From the NCBI GenBank assembly GCA_011634665.1, contig WAEK01000005.1:1284501-1348500 (forward strand): a stretch of DNA of 64,000 bases. Reading direction: 5' to 3'. The notes beneath the pieces were generated by a model that was not told the origin of the DNA, did no database searches, and worked only from the letters and a program-made list of their open reading frames with translations. The DNA is from Mortierella sp. BCC40632. Taxonomy: Eukaryota; Mortierellomycota; Mortierellomycetes; Mortierellales; Mortierellaceae. This document shows positions 32,729 to 46,226 of this stretch, piece by piece. A program made the position numbers and the translations under genes. Position 1 is the stretch's first letter. Each line of letters starts with the position of its first letter.

Positions 32729-34660
32729 TTAGCTTCTTGGCTTCTCATCGCCATCAGGATCGATCGAAACCCCTTCACATCGACTCAATTTCTCTTGAGT
32801 ATCTGGATCTGCTACAGCAGAGGACTGTGTCGCAGGAGCCGATTGCGTGGCAGGGGAATTAGGGATCAAATACAACGACACGGCAATTCCCAGGACACCA
32901 AGTCCTGCAACAGCAAAAAGTCCGTTCCTATAACTCTCCATCAAAGGTCCTATTTTATCCGCAGTTGCTTGCACATGGACAGTATTTTCGGCAATAGCCG
33001 TAACAAGGACAAGTCCAATGGGTCCACCGATCTGCATCCCTGTCGAGTACAGGGCACCGACCACTCCTTGATCTTCACTTTGTGCATCCTTGAGAGCTAT
33101 GATCTGGGTGGGCAAGGTGCTGGTTCCTAATCCAATGACATGCACCAAGAGTCCACAGAATGGAAGACCCCAATAAGACATGGAGGGCTTGACAAAGGCA
33201 AACATAATGGCAGCCACGCTCCGAAACAAGAATCCAACCAGGATAAAAGGCTTGAGACGATACTTTGGCAAGATCTTTCCCAGGATCGTAAAGGTCACAA
33301 TCGCCAACAAACTATGGGCCAAAAAGGCAAGCGCGGTTTGCATGGATGTGTATCCGAGAATGTTTTGGAAAATCAGGGTCGTAAAGTAGGTAAACCCCTG
33401 GAACTGTCCTTGTAGGAAAAGGATGGCCATAAACGCAGACGAAAAGTTCTTGAGACGCCAGATATGAAGTGGCATGATCGGATTGGAAATCACTCGAGCC
33501 TCGACCCACAGGAACATGATGAGGAGCACAATACCGGCGGCAAGGACTGGGAGGGTCTGGACAGAGGCCCAGCCTGCGGAGGAGCCGGTTGAGACATAGT
33601 AGATGATGCAAATCAGACTAGAAGTTGCAAGCAACGACCCAATGATATCAAGCTTCTTCCGGTTGGATGCACTTGGAGCCGAGGACGGAATCGTGATTAT
33701 GCCAAGGAAAAAGAGAATAAAAGAAAAGATGGACGAGAATCGAAAGATCCAACCCCAACCCAAAGAGGAGACCAGTGCACCTGCGAGCAAGAGACCCACA
33801 ACGGCTCCACAAGCACCGAAACCAGAAAATATGGACAGAGCCTTTATCCGTTTGGGACCCGCGGGGATGTTGGTCGTGATCAACCCAAGAGCACTGGGGA
33901 CACTCATACTTGCTCCAATCCCTTGCAAGGCACGAATGATGGAGAACAAAGCAGGCGACGTTGTAAAAGAGACAGCGAGTGACCAAACGCCGAACCAGAC
34001 TTGACCGACAAGAAAGACCTTGCGATGGCCGTAAATGTCGCCGACACGACCTGCCAACAAAAGAAATCTAAAAATAACAAAAAGCCGATCGAGGTTAGGA
34101 GTCTTTTTTTTTTTTTTTTTTTTAAAGATGATTTATGTTGCCTCAGAAACCATTGCCAGGTTGAACATACCCTCCAAAGGTGACAATATAAGAACTAATG
34201 ATCCATTGGGCATTGTAGTTGTCAAACCCAAGCCTTTCAGAGATATCAACCAAGGCGACAGTCATTGAGGAACCATTGGCTAAAGAATAGAACAACAACC
34301 ATTATTAGTATTCCTACTCTCTCTCTCTCTCTCTCTTTCTCTTTGAAAGTCGTGACAGACTGAGGCGTGAATAGCGACTCACTTACCAATATCGATGAAT
34401 TGAGCCAACGAAACGACATAGAGCATGACCTCAGGGAATCTTTGTTGAAAGAGTGCCAGTCTGCTCTGTAGTTTTGACTCGGCATTCTCCATACTTGAAG
34501 GAGAGATCGGTTGGTCGCTGGAGGGTAATACGATTTCTCCCTTGATTTCTTCTTTTCCAGCATCAATGACTATACTGGTAGAAGCACTGGAGGGTATATC
34601 ATACTCAAGTCCTTCTTGAGATATGAGAGAGGATGGAGCTTTAGGATTAGGTGCTGCCAT
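32729..34660 (-). CDS. MFS transporter, DHA2-like (14-TM drug:H+ antiporter type)
   Basis: Three exons: 34660-34387, 34279-34171, 34067-32729; 573 residues. The first 70 residues are polar and cytosolic. TM1 holds the family signature QFIDIANGSSMTVALVDISE, then NAQWIISSYIVTFGG, LLAGRVGDIYGHRKVF (loop 2-3 motif A), and RALQGIGASMSVPSALGLI (motif C region). Fourteen hydrophobic segments are likely. DHA2 members export drugs, amino acids or other small molecules with H+; the substrate cannot be read here. The tail (SPATQSAPATQSSAVADPD) is short and polar. Convergent with the mitochondrial gene. A TATATAA at 34851-34857 lies about 190 bases upstream of the start. Confidence 0.88.
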
Positions 34661-35370
34661 GAGTGGTATGGTAGACTAGAGGATTAACGATAGGTAATAT
34701 GAAATGAATAGGAACGGAAAGGGAGTGGAGTGGTGGAGTGGTGGAGCGGTGGACTGGAGTGGAAGGGAAGGGAAGGAGGAAGGCCTTGGATAAGAATGGA
34801 AAGAAGAAGATGGGATGGACATTCATAATACGCTTTTGGTTCCTACTTTCTTATATATCCAAGTCCGTTGAAAGTCCATTAGGTCCATAGGCAGGTAGCC
34901 CGCCTGGATAGGCACTAGCATCATCACAATTGCAACCGACAAAAAAAAAAAAAAAAAAAAAAAACTGAAAATTTGCTCCCTTGCTCCAATCCTAGAAAAG
35001 CCCCTTGAAAGGCTGAGTAATTTCTCTGTTGGATCCCAAATCCATGTTGCTCAATACGGAAGAGGAGGGGAAAAAAGTAACAATAGACCATAGACCATAG
35101 AAAGGCGGAATAGAAACGATTGCCGTTTTCAAACCGTGGGTATAACGCTCCCGTCTTATAGGATGGAAATGCCCTCGCCCTTCCCTTACACAACATTACT
35201 TAAACTTCCCACTCAAAATAGAAACCAACATCCAGGGACACCAAGACCTTCAATTATGTGATGCATTAAGCTCAGCAAATAGACAAACACTGATACAGGA
35301 ACGAATTGTGTTTAGACCAGAGCACTGGCAGACGATGGAAGAGATAGACGCTTTAATGGGTAAAGAGTAT
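34661..35370. other. intergenic between MFS and RPL13 genes
   Basis: Contains GGAGTGGT-type short repeats (about 34726-34765), a TATATAA on the minus strand at 34851-34857 that may serve the MFS gene, and an A24 tract at 34941-34964. No gene seen. Confidence 0.5.
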
Positions 35371-36483
35371 TTACTTCTTCTTGTTGGCCTCCTCCTCCTC
35401 CTTGGCCTTGCGACGGGCCTCGCGGATACCGTGAAGACGAGCAACGGAGCGAGCCTTGCGGAGCTGAACGAATGCGGAAGACTTCTTCTCCTCCTCAGTG
35501 ATCTTGCGAGCCTTCTCCTTGGCCCAGACCTGGGTGACAGGGAAGAGAGCACCAGTCAACTGGGTGGCGTTGGAGAGCTCAGCAGGCTGAGAGTCACCAG
35601 CCTTGACCTTGCCAACCTTGCGGGGGAAGACAATGAGCTTGCTCTTGTAGGCCTTAAGGCGCTGGACATTGAGCTGGAGGGACTCCTCGGACTTGTTGCG
35701 ACGGCGAGCATCAACAGAGATACCGATGGAGAGAGCCTCCTTGCGGCGGATACCAGCAGCCTGGAAAACAAAACAAAGGGTAGCGTAAACATTGGTTGTT
35801 AGAATTAGTTGATCATCCATAGTCAAAACTCAAAGAAAAGAAGATGCTTTGGTCGCAAGATAAGGTGTTGGCGATTTGTGTGTTATGTGTTGATATCCTT
35901 GAAGAGTCAGGTAACCAAAGATAGAAACAGTGTGCTGCAATTCAATGGTTGATATTTTCCGTGCTAAAGTGCTTCCTGTTCAAATAGAGAACAAGTGCGG
36001 TTGGATCCACTTTTCAAGCCTATCTTCTCTCTTTGTTGCTGCTGACATCTAGTGCGTTGATTGTGGGCGAATGTCTCCCTCCTGAATCTTGGTTTAAAAA
36101 AATGAAGATTGAAAGGCGTACCTTGAGCTCATCAAGAGTGAAGCCACGACCAGCACGGATCTTGGTGTTGTACTTGATGGTGGGGCAGCGGACAGCGGGG
36201 CGGAGCAAGCCATCGACGGGGCGAGGGGCAATGCGAGCAGCCTTCTGGACACGCGCGATGCGTCTGGACTTTTTGCGACCGGCCTGGTCCAACCAGGTCC
36301 TGACGCGAGTCTGCCAGTCCTTGCGGAAGTGCTATTTTTTTTTTTTTTTTTTTTGACAGATTGTCGGGTTTGAGGATAACTTTAGTAAATTTGCAAACGT
36401 CCATGACTGTAAAATGAACTTTGTCAACGTCCATGACATATTGGTAAACGCACCTCTCCAGGCAAAAGATTGTTGTGCTTCAT
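35371..36483 (-). CDS. RPL13: 60S ribosomal protein L13 (eL13)
   Basis: Three exons: 36483-36454, 36331-36122, 35760-35371; 209 residues, normal for the family. It belongs to the large cytosolic ribosomal subunit. Visible marks: [10 protein letters not shown] / [20 protein letters not shown] (like fission yeast MGVKHNN...HFRKDWQ), [36 protein letters not shown] / [48 protein letters not shown], and a Lys/Glu-rich C-terminus. In intron 1 the sense strand has A20 right before TAG at the acceptor instead of a pyrimidine tract. Confidence 0.95.
36335..36354. repeat. T20 (A20 on the sense strand) at the RPL13 intron 1 acceptor
   Basis: On the coding (minus) strand this is A20 then TAG and exon 2. 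Confidence 0.9.
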
Positions 36484-38136
36484 GGTCTGCTTCAATCAAC
36501 CCCGGTATTTCCATGATCCATGTCGTATACAGCCGCAGAGCGAGAGTATCCAGAGAGGCGTCAATTACAGAATTGAGAGGGCCGATCCAAAGAAAAGGCA
36601 TCAAGTAAGCGCGTTGCACCAAGCAGTGTCGAAGTGGCCGAGTCAGATATAGGAGAGTGAAGAGATATCAGTAGAAAAGGGGAGTCTGAGAGTTAGAATG
36701 ACTGTAAAGCTGCATCAAGATCCCTTGTTCTCTCTTTTGGTTGCATGGATTCTGTTCATCCGCCTCAGAGGTCGTCTCCTGTCTATACAAATCAACAGTG
36801 TTGAAGATCGCCACCGAGTTGAACCCAGATCTGCATTAAGACCAGACTACTGTTCTGTGATCGAGATGTTGGTGCTGTCTGAATGAGTCGGTAGAGCATC
36901 AAGTCTTTTGAAACCAATGGATCGTTCATCGTTTTAGTGAATGCTTTTGAAGAAGCCATGGATGTTGCCTTCCGCTGTCAAATCTCGTCAAAGGGTAATG
37001 AGATGAATTCATCGAGTGCTTTTGAGCCGGGTATCTTTGCTAAAAATCCCGTAAGGTTGGTAGGACTGAAGTAGTTGAGGTATCGGGCTGGATGGTCATG
37101 GAGTCAGTGTGTCGATAGATCGATGTATGGGTTGATCGGCGGATATAGGCGTGTCCTGAGATGGATGCATAGGTGCCTCCTTGGTAGCCCATGCGTGGAT
37201 GGTGCTGTATCCTCTCGCTCCTTTTCCGCCCGCTCTCTAGAAAACGGTTTTGCATACCGATAAATTGGATTAGAGCAAAGGGAGAGCTCTCATGGCTGTC
37301 GGGCACTCATAAATTTTGTACAGACCAGCCTGGAGGAGGAACGACTCTCTGATTAAGGGGTGTTTGCCTGACCAGGCATTTTTTTTTTTTCTTCCGTTGG
37401 TTGCTGGCGAAACCGCCTGCTCATGGGGCTGCTCATGTCTCCAGAAGGGTGTCCCACCTGTGAGTGGTAGATGAAAGAAGAGACAAGTCGGTGAGTGGGT
37501 GGGTGGGTGAGTAAGTGAGATGTGTGAGATGGGCAGTGGATAAAGGGATGACAAAGGGCTTCTTTCCCATTTCCTTTCTTTCTGGCAGCTCCGTCAGATT
37601 CCAATCTCTTCTACGCAAACTGCTTCTATCCAACCTAGCCGCACAGGTGGAACGCACGCGCCAGCACGGAAGAGCCCTCGCCGGTCGCACCGGCATCGTT
37701 ACTCCTCTTTTCCTTCTGACCTTTCTTACCACCACCACGCTGTACTCCCTAAAAAGCTTTCTCTCACACCACACACACGCACATACACATACTCTCAACC
37801 AGCTGTGACCCCATCCACAACACCCATCCTTCCCATTCTCTCCTTCTCTCCAGGCTTTGCCCTTTTAGCTTCCTTTCCTGCTCTTGGTCTCCTTTGCTTC
37901 CACGGCTTCCTTTCCTATTGTCGTGGATCGTGTCTCCCACCGTTGCTAGTCTCGCAACATTCACACCCCCTTGCCTCGTCAGATCCATTGTCTTCTTTTC
38001 TCCTTTGCTCCTTCCCCTACTCCTTTCCTTTCTGGCACACCCACGCCCCGTTACCAATAACCCCCTCATCTCCACCTCGTCTTCGTCCTACCCTGTCCGG
38101 CGCCAGTGACACGGACGAGCGCCGCGTGCACACGCC
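36484..38136. promoter_or_regulatory. divergent spacer between RPL13 and the LRR gene
   Basis: 1.65 kb with short GT-rich repeats near 37490-37520, a T-run near 37380 and a pyrimidine-rich leader from about 37680 to 38130 before the LRR start. Open frames of up to 138 codons are low-complexity and unsupported. Confidence 0.45.
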
Positions 38137-41100
38137 ATGGGCAACGTCTATTCCATCACGCTTTGCGATAGGGACCTTCACCATGTTCCGGACGACATTT
38201 ACAAACACCATAAGCATGTAGCCAAACTACTCTTGCGTCGCAACAACATCCAAGAGGTTCCATCAGAGATCAAAGTTCTGACCAACTTGGTAGAGCTCAG
38301 CCTTCGTGACAACTTGCTGACCTCTGTCCCCGTTGAGGTATGACCGATGCTCCTCCTTCTCCTTGTCTGCAGTGCGTGGAATCCAGAGACGCTTTTTTTT
38401 TTTTTTTTTTTATCGTTATTATTGTTATTATTTCACACAGCCGGTTCAATTCTAAAGAACATTGCTCTTCCCTTCCCTCTCTTCCTATTGTCATCCTCTG
38501 CTGTTGATTTCTTGCCTGGTCTATTCACGTCTGATGTTTTCCTCACTCACTCACCCTCCTCCCCTCTCTTTCTCTTTCTCTCTCCATCTCTCCCATCTCT
38601 CCAATCTCTCTATTCTGTTTCTCGTGATGTGTCCTCTTCTATGCGGTGATGCTGTCATCTTCTCCTGTCTAGATCACACAACTGAGGCAGCTCCAAAAGC
38701 TATCACTTGCCAATAATCGCATCCAAGAACCACCGGCGCCCGTGTCCGCACTCACTCAACTAACATGGCTCTCACTGGCTAGTAATACGTAAGGAAGTGG
38801 AACAGACTCGCATCTATTGCAAAAAAGATACCAGGACAATAGCCTCGATGGATGGTAGAGAAGAGAAGAGAAGGGAGAGGAGGGCGGGGAAAGATGAAAG
38901 TAGACTCCAAAGAAGTTTACATTTCTTCATCCATATCGGATGGCTGACAACTTGCAGTACCCAGATGATGCGGTTGATGGTGTTGCAAAAAGATGAAGAG
39001 CAAGCTCGCACCGGCTCAAAGAAGTAACATCACTTTTCTCCTTTCTCCTCTTCTCTTCTTCCCTTATTCGATTCTACGTCGCTTTTCACATTCTCTCGTC
39101 ACTCCTTGCTCTCTCCCTACTCCCTACAACCATCAGGCTAAGTTGGCTCCCAGATTCGTTCGCGCAGCTCCAGAAGTTGACCTCGCTTGATCTTCAGCGG
39201 AATCGGTTCAGCTCTATTCCCGAGTGTATCTTTGAGCTCAGATCCCTGACGGTCCTCTTGTTGCAAAAGAATCGTATTACGGTCATCTCACCCAAGATTG
39301 GTCAATGTTCTCAACTAGTCTCACTCAATTTATCCTACAACCGTGTCCAGCAATTGCCTGAACAAATGGCCGAATGCAGGAATTTACAACATCTCTTGTT
39401 GAGCGTCAATTCGATACAACAGTTGCCTACCATCCTTTGTGAGTCGTGGCCAAACTTGCTCAATTTGGATCTCCATACCAATGATTTGCGAGTCTTGCCA
39501 GATCAACTCGGATGTTTAAAATCCCTTCGACGACTCAACCTCGCCATCAACAAAATAGAAAAGATCCCACCGACCATTGGTCAGTTGCAACTTTTAGAAT
39601 GGCTCAATCTTAACGACAACAAACTAGTTGCGTTGCCGTCCACAATGGACCAGATGCAGAAATTGGTTAAAATGGGGATTGTTCAAAATAAGTTACAGAC
39701 ACTACCTGCCGCCCTTGCCCGGCTTCAGCTGCTCTACAAATTGGATTGTCGACGGAACGATATTGAGTACCTACCGAGTGCATTCAAAGACATGCAGGGG
39801 ATCCATAGTTTGTTGCTGGAAGAAAACCCACTCAGTTACCGTTATGGCGTCTCATCTTATTCTGGACATCCAGTGTCACTTCTCGAGTTGGCTGCAAGAT
39901 CAGTTCTGGATCGATACTGTCCTCTTGAAAATGGGTCTGGAGCGTCATCTCCACTCTCGTTCCAGTATTCAGGCTCAAGTGCTAGCAGTGATGCTAGCTC
40001 GGCCACAGGGTCACCTAGCGTATCTTCTTCGGGATCCCCGCAGTTATCATGTCATCCCACTGGGACATCCATACCACCGCCTACAACGAATCAGCAGCAC
40101 GGTTTTTGTAATCTAGTACCCATGCTGGCTGACTTGGGTTTGACTCGATCGAACACGGGACCTGCGTCAACGACTTCAACACCCGGTCCAGTGTCAACCA
40201 CTCCTCAAAAGAGTCGATACAGTTTCTTTAGTCGTGCCTCAGCAACTGTTCATCCTCAGCAACCTTCTTCGTCAAAGTCATCGCGGTCCTCGACACTTGT
40301 TTCTACCTATTCCCAGAGTTCGTCTTCTGGTGCATCGTCCAGTTCTCGTACATGCTCCACATCTTCTTCTCCACCTGAATCAGTATCGCCTACACTCGAG
40401 AGAGTGCGGTCAGGACCGAATATTCCAACCATGGCTACAGGTGGCCCAGCAGCAGAAGGATCCAAGACGACGCGACAGAGATCACCTCCAAAATGTCTCA
40501 TGCCACTCTTTCAAAAGAATTACCAGAGCAATCCTCGATTGTCTACCAGTCAGCTCCAACGTCCCTCCACGGGGAAGAAGAGGCCCCAAACTAAATTTGA
40601 ACGACTCTTGGACCCTGATGTCTCACCATTACCATTGACTCTTATCGAGTTACTGTCAGCTCCGACAACCATGTGTGACTACTGTGGACAACGGATGTGC
40701 ACGTCCGGTTGGATTGATTTCTTAGAACCTGCTAAACTTGGCAACTCCCGACTGATCATCCCTGTTCGGCATCGAATGTGTTCTCTACAATGTATACGAC
40801 AACAGCATCGAGACAGTTTTGGAGGGGAATTGACAGAATCATTCGAGACAACTGACTTTCATATCGGACCCAATGGAGAAATGATTGGGTCAAGACCGAT
40901 CGTACCAGGTGAATTGGATGATTACATGATTGAGGCGGTTCAGGAGGCTGCCGATGCTGCGGGTATATCGATTACGCATCTCCTGGAACAACACCAGCAG
41001 CAGATGCAAGCGCAGCTCACCTCTCAAGCATCAACGACAATAGAAACAGCCCAAACTCAAGGATCTGAACAACAACAACAACAGCAACAGCAACAACAAC

Positions 41101-41627
41101 AACAACCGGCTTCTACGGAAGACCCAATTCAGACCACCACAACGGCTGGTCAGGGAACTATATCGATCGCTACGCTCCACCAGTTAGCAGCGCAGTCTCA
41201 AGGAGGAGCATTGCCCACTTCATCTGGACCCGCATCAGTTCTCCGACAAACTACCGCCCGACTACGTCGGTCTCTCTCAAGGCCCTTGACACCAATTGAG
41301 ATTCAAGTGGATAGTCAGGGACAACTTCGTCGAGTGGTGTACAGACAGGCGAGGAATACAAGTCATCGGCGGAGATTCTTGGAGACCTTCCGATCTCTAA
41401 GTCAAGTGGGTCAGGGCAATGGAAATGGTCATAGTCATGGCGGAGGACTCGGTGGTCTTGGAGCGTTAGCAGCCGCTGGCTTAGGCGGCGGAGCAAACGG
41501 CGGAGGTGGACATCACCATCCACATGCAGCTGATGTTGTTCATGGACCTGGACGAGGTGGTTCGAACAGAGCTGCTGGCGAGGTGATGAACGTCACCACG
41601 TTTGCTGTAGAGTTGGAACGATTCTAA
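38137..41627 (+). CDS. predicted N-myristoylated leucine-rich-repeat protein with C-terminal Cys cluster
   Basis: Three exons: 38137-38337, 38673-38788, 39137-41627; 935 residues. The start MGNVYS fits an N-myristoylation signal (Gly2, Ser6), suggesting membrane attachment. About twelve 23-residue LRRs of the Shoc2/Ras-suppressor type follow (residues about 25-300: LVELSLRDNLLTSVP, LTSLDLQRNRFSSIP, LEWLNLNDNKLVALP). Then a long Ser/Pro/Thr-rich region, a Cys cluster (C619-x2-C622, C627, then C654-x3-C658 after IPVRHRM) that could bind zinc, a polyQ stretch near 41068-41106 and a Gly/His-rich tail. Such LRR scaffolds often act in Ras or kinase signalling, but no specific partner can be read. 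Introns are about 335-348 bases, and intron 1 has a T-tract at 38394-38411. Confidence 0.82.
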
Positions 41628-42478
41628 GGATTGAGGAGGAGGAGGAGGAGGAGGAGGGAGAAGGAAGAGGGAGGAAGGGGGGAAGGGAACGATGCATGAG
41701 TACAGCCCGCTGGATTATTTTAGTACCGCATCCCTACATCCGACCTGGTGCTTCTAGGATAGGGGAAATGTTCCACGTCCCTACTCTTTTCAAAGACTAT
41801 CCCCAAAAAAAAAAAAAAAAAAAAAAGAGGAAGAAGAAGACGAAGAAGAAGAAAAAAAAAAAAAGTCTCCCACAATCACACATACACACATTATAGTTTC
41901 GGCGACCTCTTATCCCATCGGCCGTTCACTGTTCACTCATTATCATTACTATTCACCACCTAATCCCAAACTGTAATTATAACACCTAATTTTCCACATC
42001 CCACTCGCCTAGTTAATAGTTTTTTTTTTTTTTTTTTTTTTTTTACCTAGGAACAAAGCTGGAGGAGGAGGAGGAGAGAGAGAGAGAAAGAAGGAAAGAA
42101 GTTAAAGAGGAGTACATAGGAGAGAAAAAAAAAAAAAAAGGGAGAAGTAAGCTTGTCTGGCGGAGAGCCAATAAACCATGTTCAACTGTAGGTTGTATTA
42201 CTAAGGCTGGGTTCCAAAGCTCTAGAGAGATTGCGCGGAAAAAAAAATAGAGAGAGAGAAGAGAGAGAAAAAGAAATCACTCCACTCCTCGTCTATGGCA
42301 CTCCCTCTCTCTCTATTTTTTGTCCCCAAAAAGAGTAAGCGCTGAATCTTTTGATTCAACGCCCAGTTTGAGTGGTTTTATGAGTACAAAAAAAAAAAAA
42401 GGAAATGCGCCATCTAATGAAGGATGGAGTCACTTTCTCTCTTTTTCTTGCCCCCTCCCCCCTTTTTCCTCACCTCAC

Positions 42479-42521
<43 letters not shown>

Positions 42522-44010
42522 AAAAAAAACGAGTATAGTTGTCTCTCACCTGAAAAACCTTTTACCCCTGGTACCTCGTCCCCTGTATTAGACGCCCAAA
42601 TGTAAAGAAAAAAAAGAAAAAAGAGAAAAAAAGATACGATAGAGTCAGATAAAGGAGAAAGGAAGACAAGAAGAAGAAGAAGAAGAAGAAAGATATGAGG
42701 AACTTAAAGATCTAGTCAGTTCATCTTGTGAGATTAAAAGAAAGGGAAAGGGAAAGAAAAAGGGCCGAGGGGTAAAAATTCTAGCGCACTTGAGAGATGG
42801 TTTCCCTTGAGCAGAAACTAAAACTATTCTGTGCGGATACAATGGGTGAGTGGGTGGGGGAGAGGTGAACACAGGATCTGCGAGCCAACCTCTTTGGGCA
42901 TGAGGCAAGGTGAGGGGTGAACAAAGAAAGGATTATTAACAAGGCGAAAAAGAGATCACAGGGATATCAGCACAGGAGTACGAAAGCAGATAGGGCAGTT
43001 TTGCCCGATGCAAAGAGAGAGAAGGCTAAGGGAGAGTGTGTGTGAGAGAGAGAGCGGAGCATGGAAGCGGGAAACGAGAGCAGAACGAAAAAGTAAAGGG
43101 AAGAGAGCAACACTGGTCAGATCATACAGCTTGACCGAGGAGGGGAGGGGGGGACCGATCCGCGGACTCTGCTGTGTGGGTGAATTGTGTGTGTCGTGTG
43201 GACTGCGTGAATTTGTAAAGGAGGGGGAAAGAGTCAATAAGGAGTGAGCAAAGATCCTTGTTCGCCATAAGGTTGCTTTATCCGGCAGACGTGGCGTACT
43301 TTGCCGGGGATTGCGCCGCAGCGAGCACAGAGGTTCCAATTGCAATGAATTCACACCGGCAAGGACAGGGGTGTATGAGGGGATGGACAATGGGGGATAC
43401 TTTGAAAGAGGGAGAGGGATATCCTTGAGAAGGGTTCAGGGAGTGAAAAAAAGTAGATATGAGGGTCGTCATCCGAGAGGTGCGCCGTGGTCCTCTGCGG
43501 CTAAAGTCTCTTCCGCCGGAAAACTCTGCCCTCAACTGCAGTATTTCACACGGCGGGAGGGCCTTTTGTCAGCGCTTGACCTCGTTTTGTACGCCATTGT
43601 CGACGGCAAAGATGCGTGCTCGATATGGGGCTCTTTGCTTGGTGGATGAAGGTACAGTATGTGTGTTGGCGGAGGGGTAAGAGAGAGAGAGAGATTGAGC
43701 GAACGAGCACCCGTCGCGCAACCTTAAAAATCGGCCAAATCAACCACTTAAGAACAGCCGTCTGCGCTATCCTCGATCGCTTTTTTTCTTTTCTTTTCTT
43801 TCTTCTCTCTCTCTCTTTCTCTCTCTCTGTTCGTCTCAGTGTGTGTCCATCTTGTCTTTCTCCACTCTTCCGCTCCACCTCCTTTTCTTCAACCACTCCA
43901 CATTGCCGTTGCAAGTCTCCACTTCCCGCCTCGTTCCTGCATCACATCGAGAGATCTTCGCCTCCCCTTCCTCCCTCCCCTTTTCATTTTCCCTTTTCCC
44001 TGTAAACTGA
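41628..44010. other. 2.4 kb intergenic packed with simple repeats
   Basis: Includes (GGA)n near 41632-41657, A-tract near 41804-41826 with GAA repeats, T25 near 42020-42044, GA/GAAG repeats near 42060-42100, (AAAG)n near 42480-42524 and GAA repeats near 42670-42690. The right part (43700-44010) is pyrimidine-rich leader for the next gene. Frames up to 144 codons occur but are repeat-driven; no gene supported. Confidence 0.5.
42480..42524. repeat. (AAAG)n microsatellite
   Basis: About eleven AAAG units followed by an A-run. Confidence 0.9.
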
Positions 44011-46027
44011 ATGGTTGCCTCAACGCAGAAACCCGACCCCGCCACACCCGCCACAGCCCCAGCCCCTGCTGTTGCTTCCTCTCATCACTCCTCCTCCTCA
44101 ACTCTCGAAGACGCACCCACAATCACATCTGCCCCTGTCACCCAGGGATCCGGATCCTCATCAGCACTTGAACACAGCCTCTCCGAAAAGGAGCCTGTTT
44201 ACTCCGGTGCATCTCCCTCCACACACGATACCACCTCAGCCCCCAAAATCGAGTTTGTTGGTTCCAAGGATGAGAGTGACGAATGCTCCCTCCCTGATGG
44301 TCCCAACGGCGATGATGTTGAGGGCTCACCTGTTGAGGAGGGTAAACTCCTTACTTATCCCGAGGGAGGATTTGGTTGGCTAGTCTGCATGGCCTCATTC
44401 GTTGTCAACTTTTTCGCCTTTGCGCCCAACATGACTTTTGGTATCTACCAAGAGGAATTTGTCCGCACAAACTACTTTCCTGGGGCCACGGTCACGGCCA
44501 TCTCTTGGGTTGGGTCGATTGGTACGGCTGCGATGTTTGTCCCGGGACCCTTTGTTGCACCCATGACTCGGTTCCTTGGTCTGAGGGCCGTCGTCGCTAT
44601 TGGCATTGTCATTGCTTCACTGGGTCTCATCATTGCCAGTTTTGCAACTCAGCTTTGGCACTTGTATATCACTCAGGTACGACCAAATCCCAGTCGCTTT
44701 TAATTCTATTAAAGTTACAAGAGGGGAGAGAAAGAAGAGAAGAGGAGAAGGAAGAGAAAAGAACTCTTTTTCTTTTCAGGGCTGTTCGGTTCATTATTAC
44801 ATGGTGCTAACCGTATACTTTCTTTTTCTTCTGTTTTGTCGATCAACGGTTACTGCTCTCTTTTTTATATTTCTTCTTTCCAGGGATTCCTCTTTGGTTT
44901 TGGAGGTGGTATGTTCCCTCAGCGCTTATCAAAGCGCAGTCTTTGTTGAACCCACATTCCCTCCCTCCCCCCCCTTTTTTTTTCTCCTCCTCGGACTTGC
45001 GGTCTTGTTTTGTTTCGGCTACCATGGGAGGATCGACTCTCTCTATCCAAGTACTTCAACCAACCGAATACACGTTCCTTCTCCCTTCTATTTAGGTATT
45101 GTCTTCTTCTCCTCCATCTCCGTCACCGCTCAGTACTTTGAGAAGAGACGTGGACTCGCGAACGGAATCGCAGTTGCTGGTTCAGGCATCGGTGGTCTTG
45201 CCATCGCTCCCTTGACTAGGTTGATTATTGACCGTCTCGGAGTTCAATGGTGTCAACGGATCATGGGCTTTGCCGTCTTTGGCTTTATGTCGGCCATTTT
45301 CCCCTTTATCCGCCCCCGTGTCAAGGCCACCAAGAAGGGACCCATCTTTGACTTGAGTCTTTTCAAACTTTCTGGCTTCAGACTTCTTCTCCTCACAGCC
45401 TTCATTGTTACCTTTGGTAAGTGATCTTCAATGACTCTTTTCTTCTCTTCCCTCGCATGGTTCGGCTCGAATGTCAATTGGCCCAAAATAGCGGGGAGGA
45501 GGGGAGAACTTGTTTGTGTATATGCAAGGTCTTCCCATGCTCTCGTCCCCACCTCCTTTTCTACTCCAACATTTCATACTAACGATCGGGATCTTCCTAT
45601 TGGTTCATGCACACTTTTTTCTTTTTCTTTTTTTTTTCTTCTAAAGGTTACTTGGTACCTATTTTCTTGATCCCCATCTATACCAAGTATCTGGGCGAGC
45701 CTGCCAGCACAGGTTCCAACTTGATTAGTCTTTTCTCCGTAAGTGTCATATGACCCGATGAGACGCGTCTAGTTTTACTCATCCCTTCTATCAATTCCCA
45801 AGTCAAGCACATGAGAGCGAGTACTAATTAGATTTCTTGCTTCGCCAAACCTAATAGGGTATCAATGCGGTCTCAAGAATCTTGCTCGGTGTCGCTGCTG
45901 ACAAACTTGGCCGGACAAATACTCTTTTTGTCTGTTGTTTTATGGCCGGCCTCTCTTGCATCGTTCTCTGGTACGTGTCTGTGCGCCACTAGGACCTACT
46001 ATCCAGCATAGAAATGATTGAGCATCC

Positions 46028-46111
<84 letters not shown>

Positions 46112-46175
46112 TATGTTTGTTTATGCACTGAACCACCACTAGTCTCCTGTCTCTCTAACCTCGTTTATTTCACCA

Positions 46176-46226
<51 letters not shown>

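Noticed and set aside
35308..35802. 164-codon plus-strand frame
   Set aside because: Antisense of RPL13 exon 3; Leu/Gly-rich shadow.
36590..36655. tRNA-like box (GTGGCCGAGT)
   Set aside because: No matching acceptor stem, anticodon arm or B box could be found around it.
43616..44171. Frames of 110-129 codons before and over the MCH-like start
   Set aside because: Out of frame with the conserved transporter and driven by CT-rich leader sequence.
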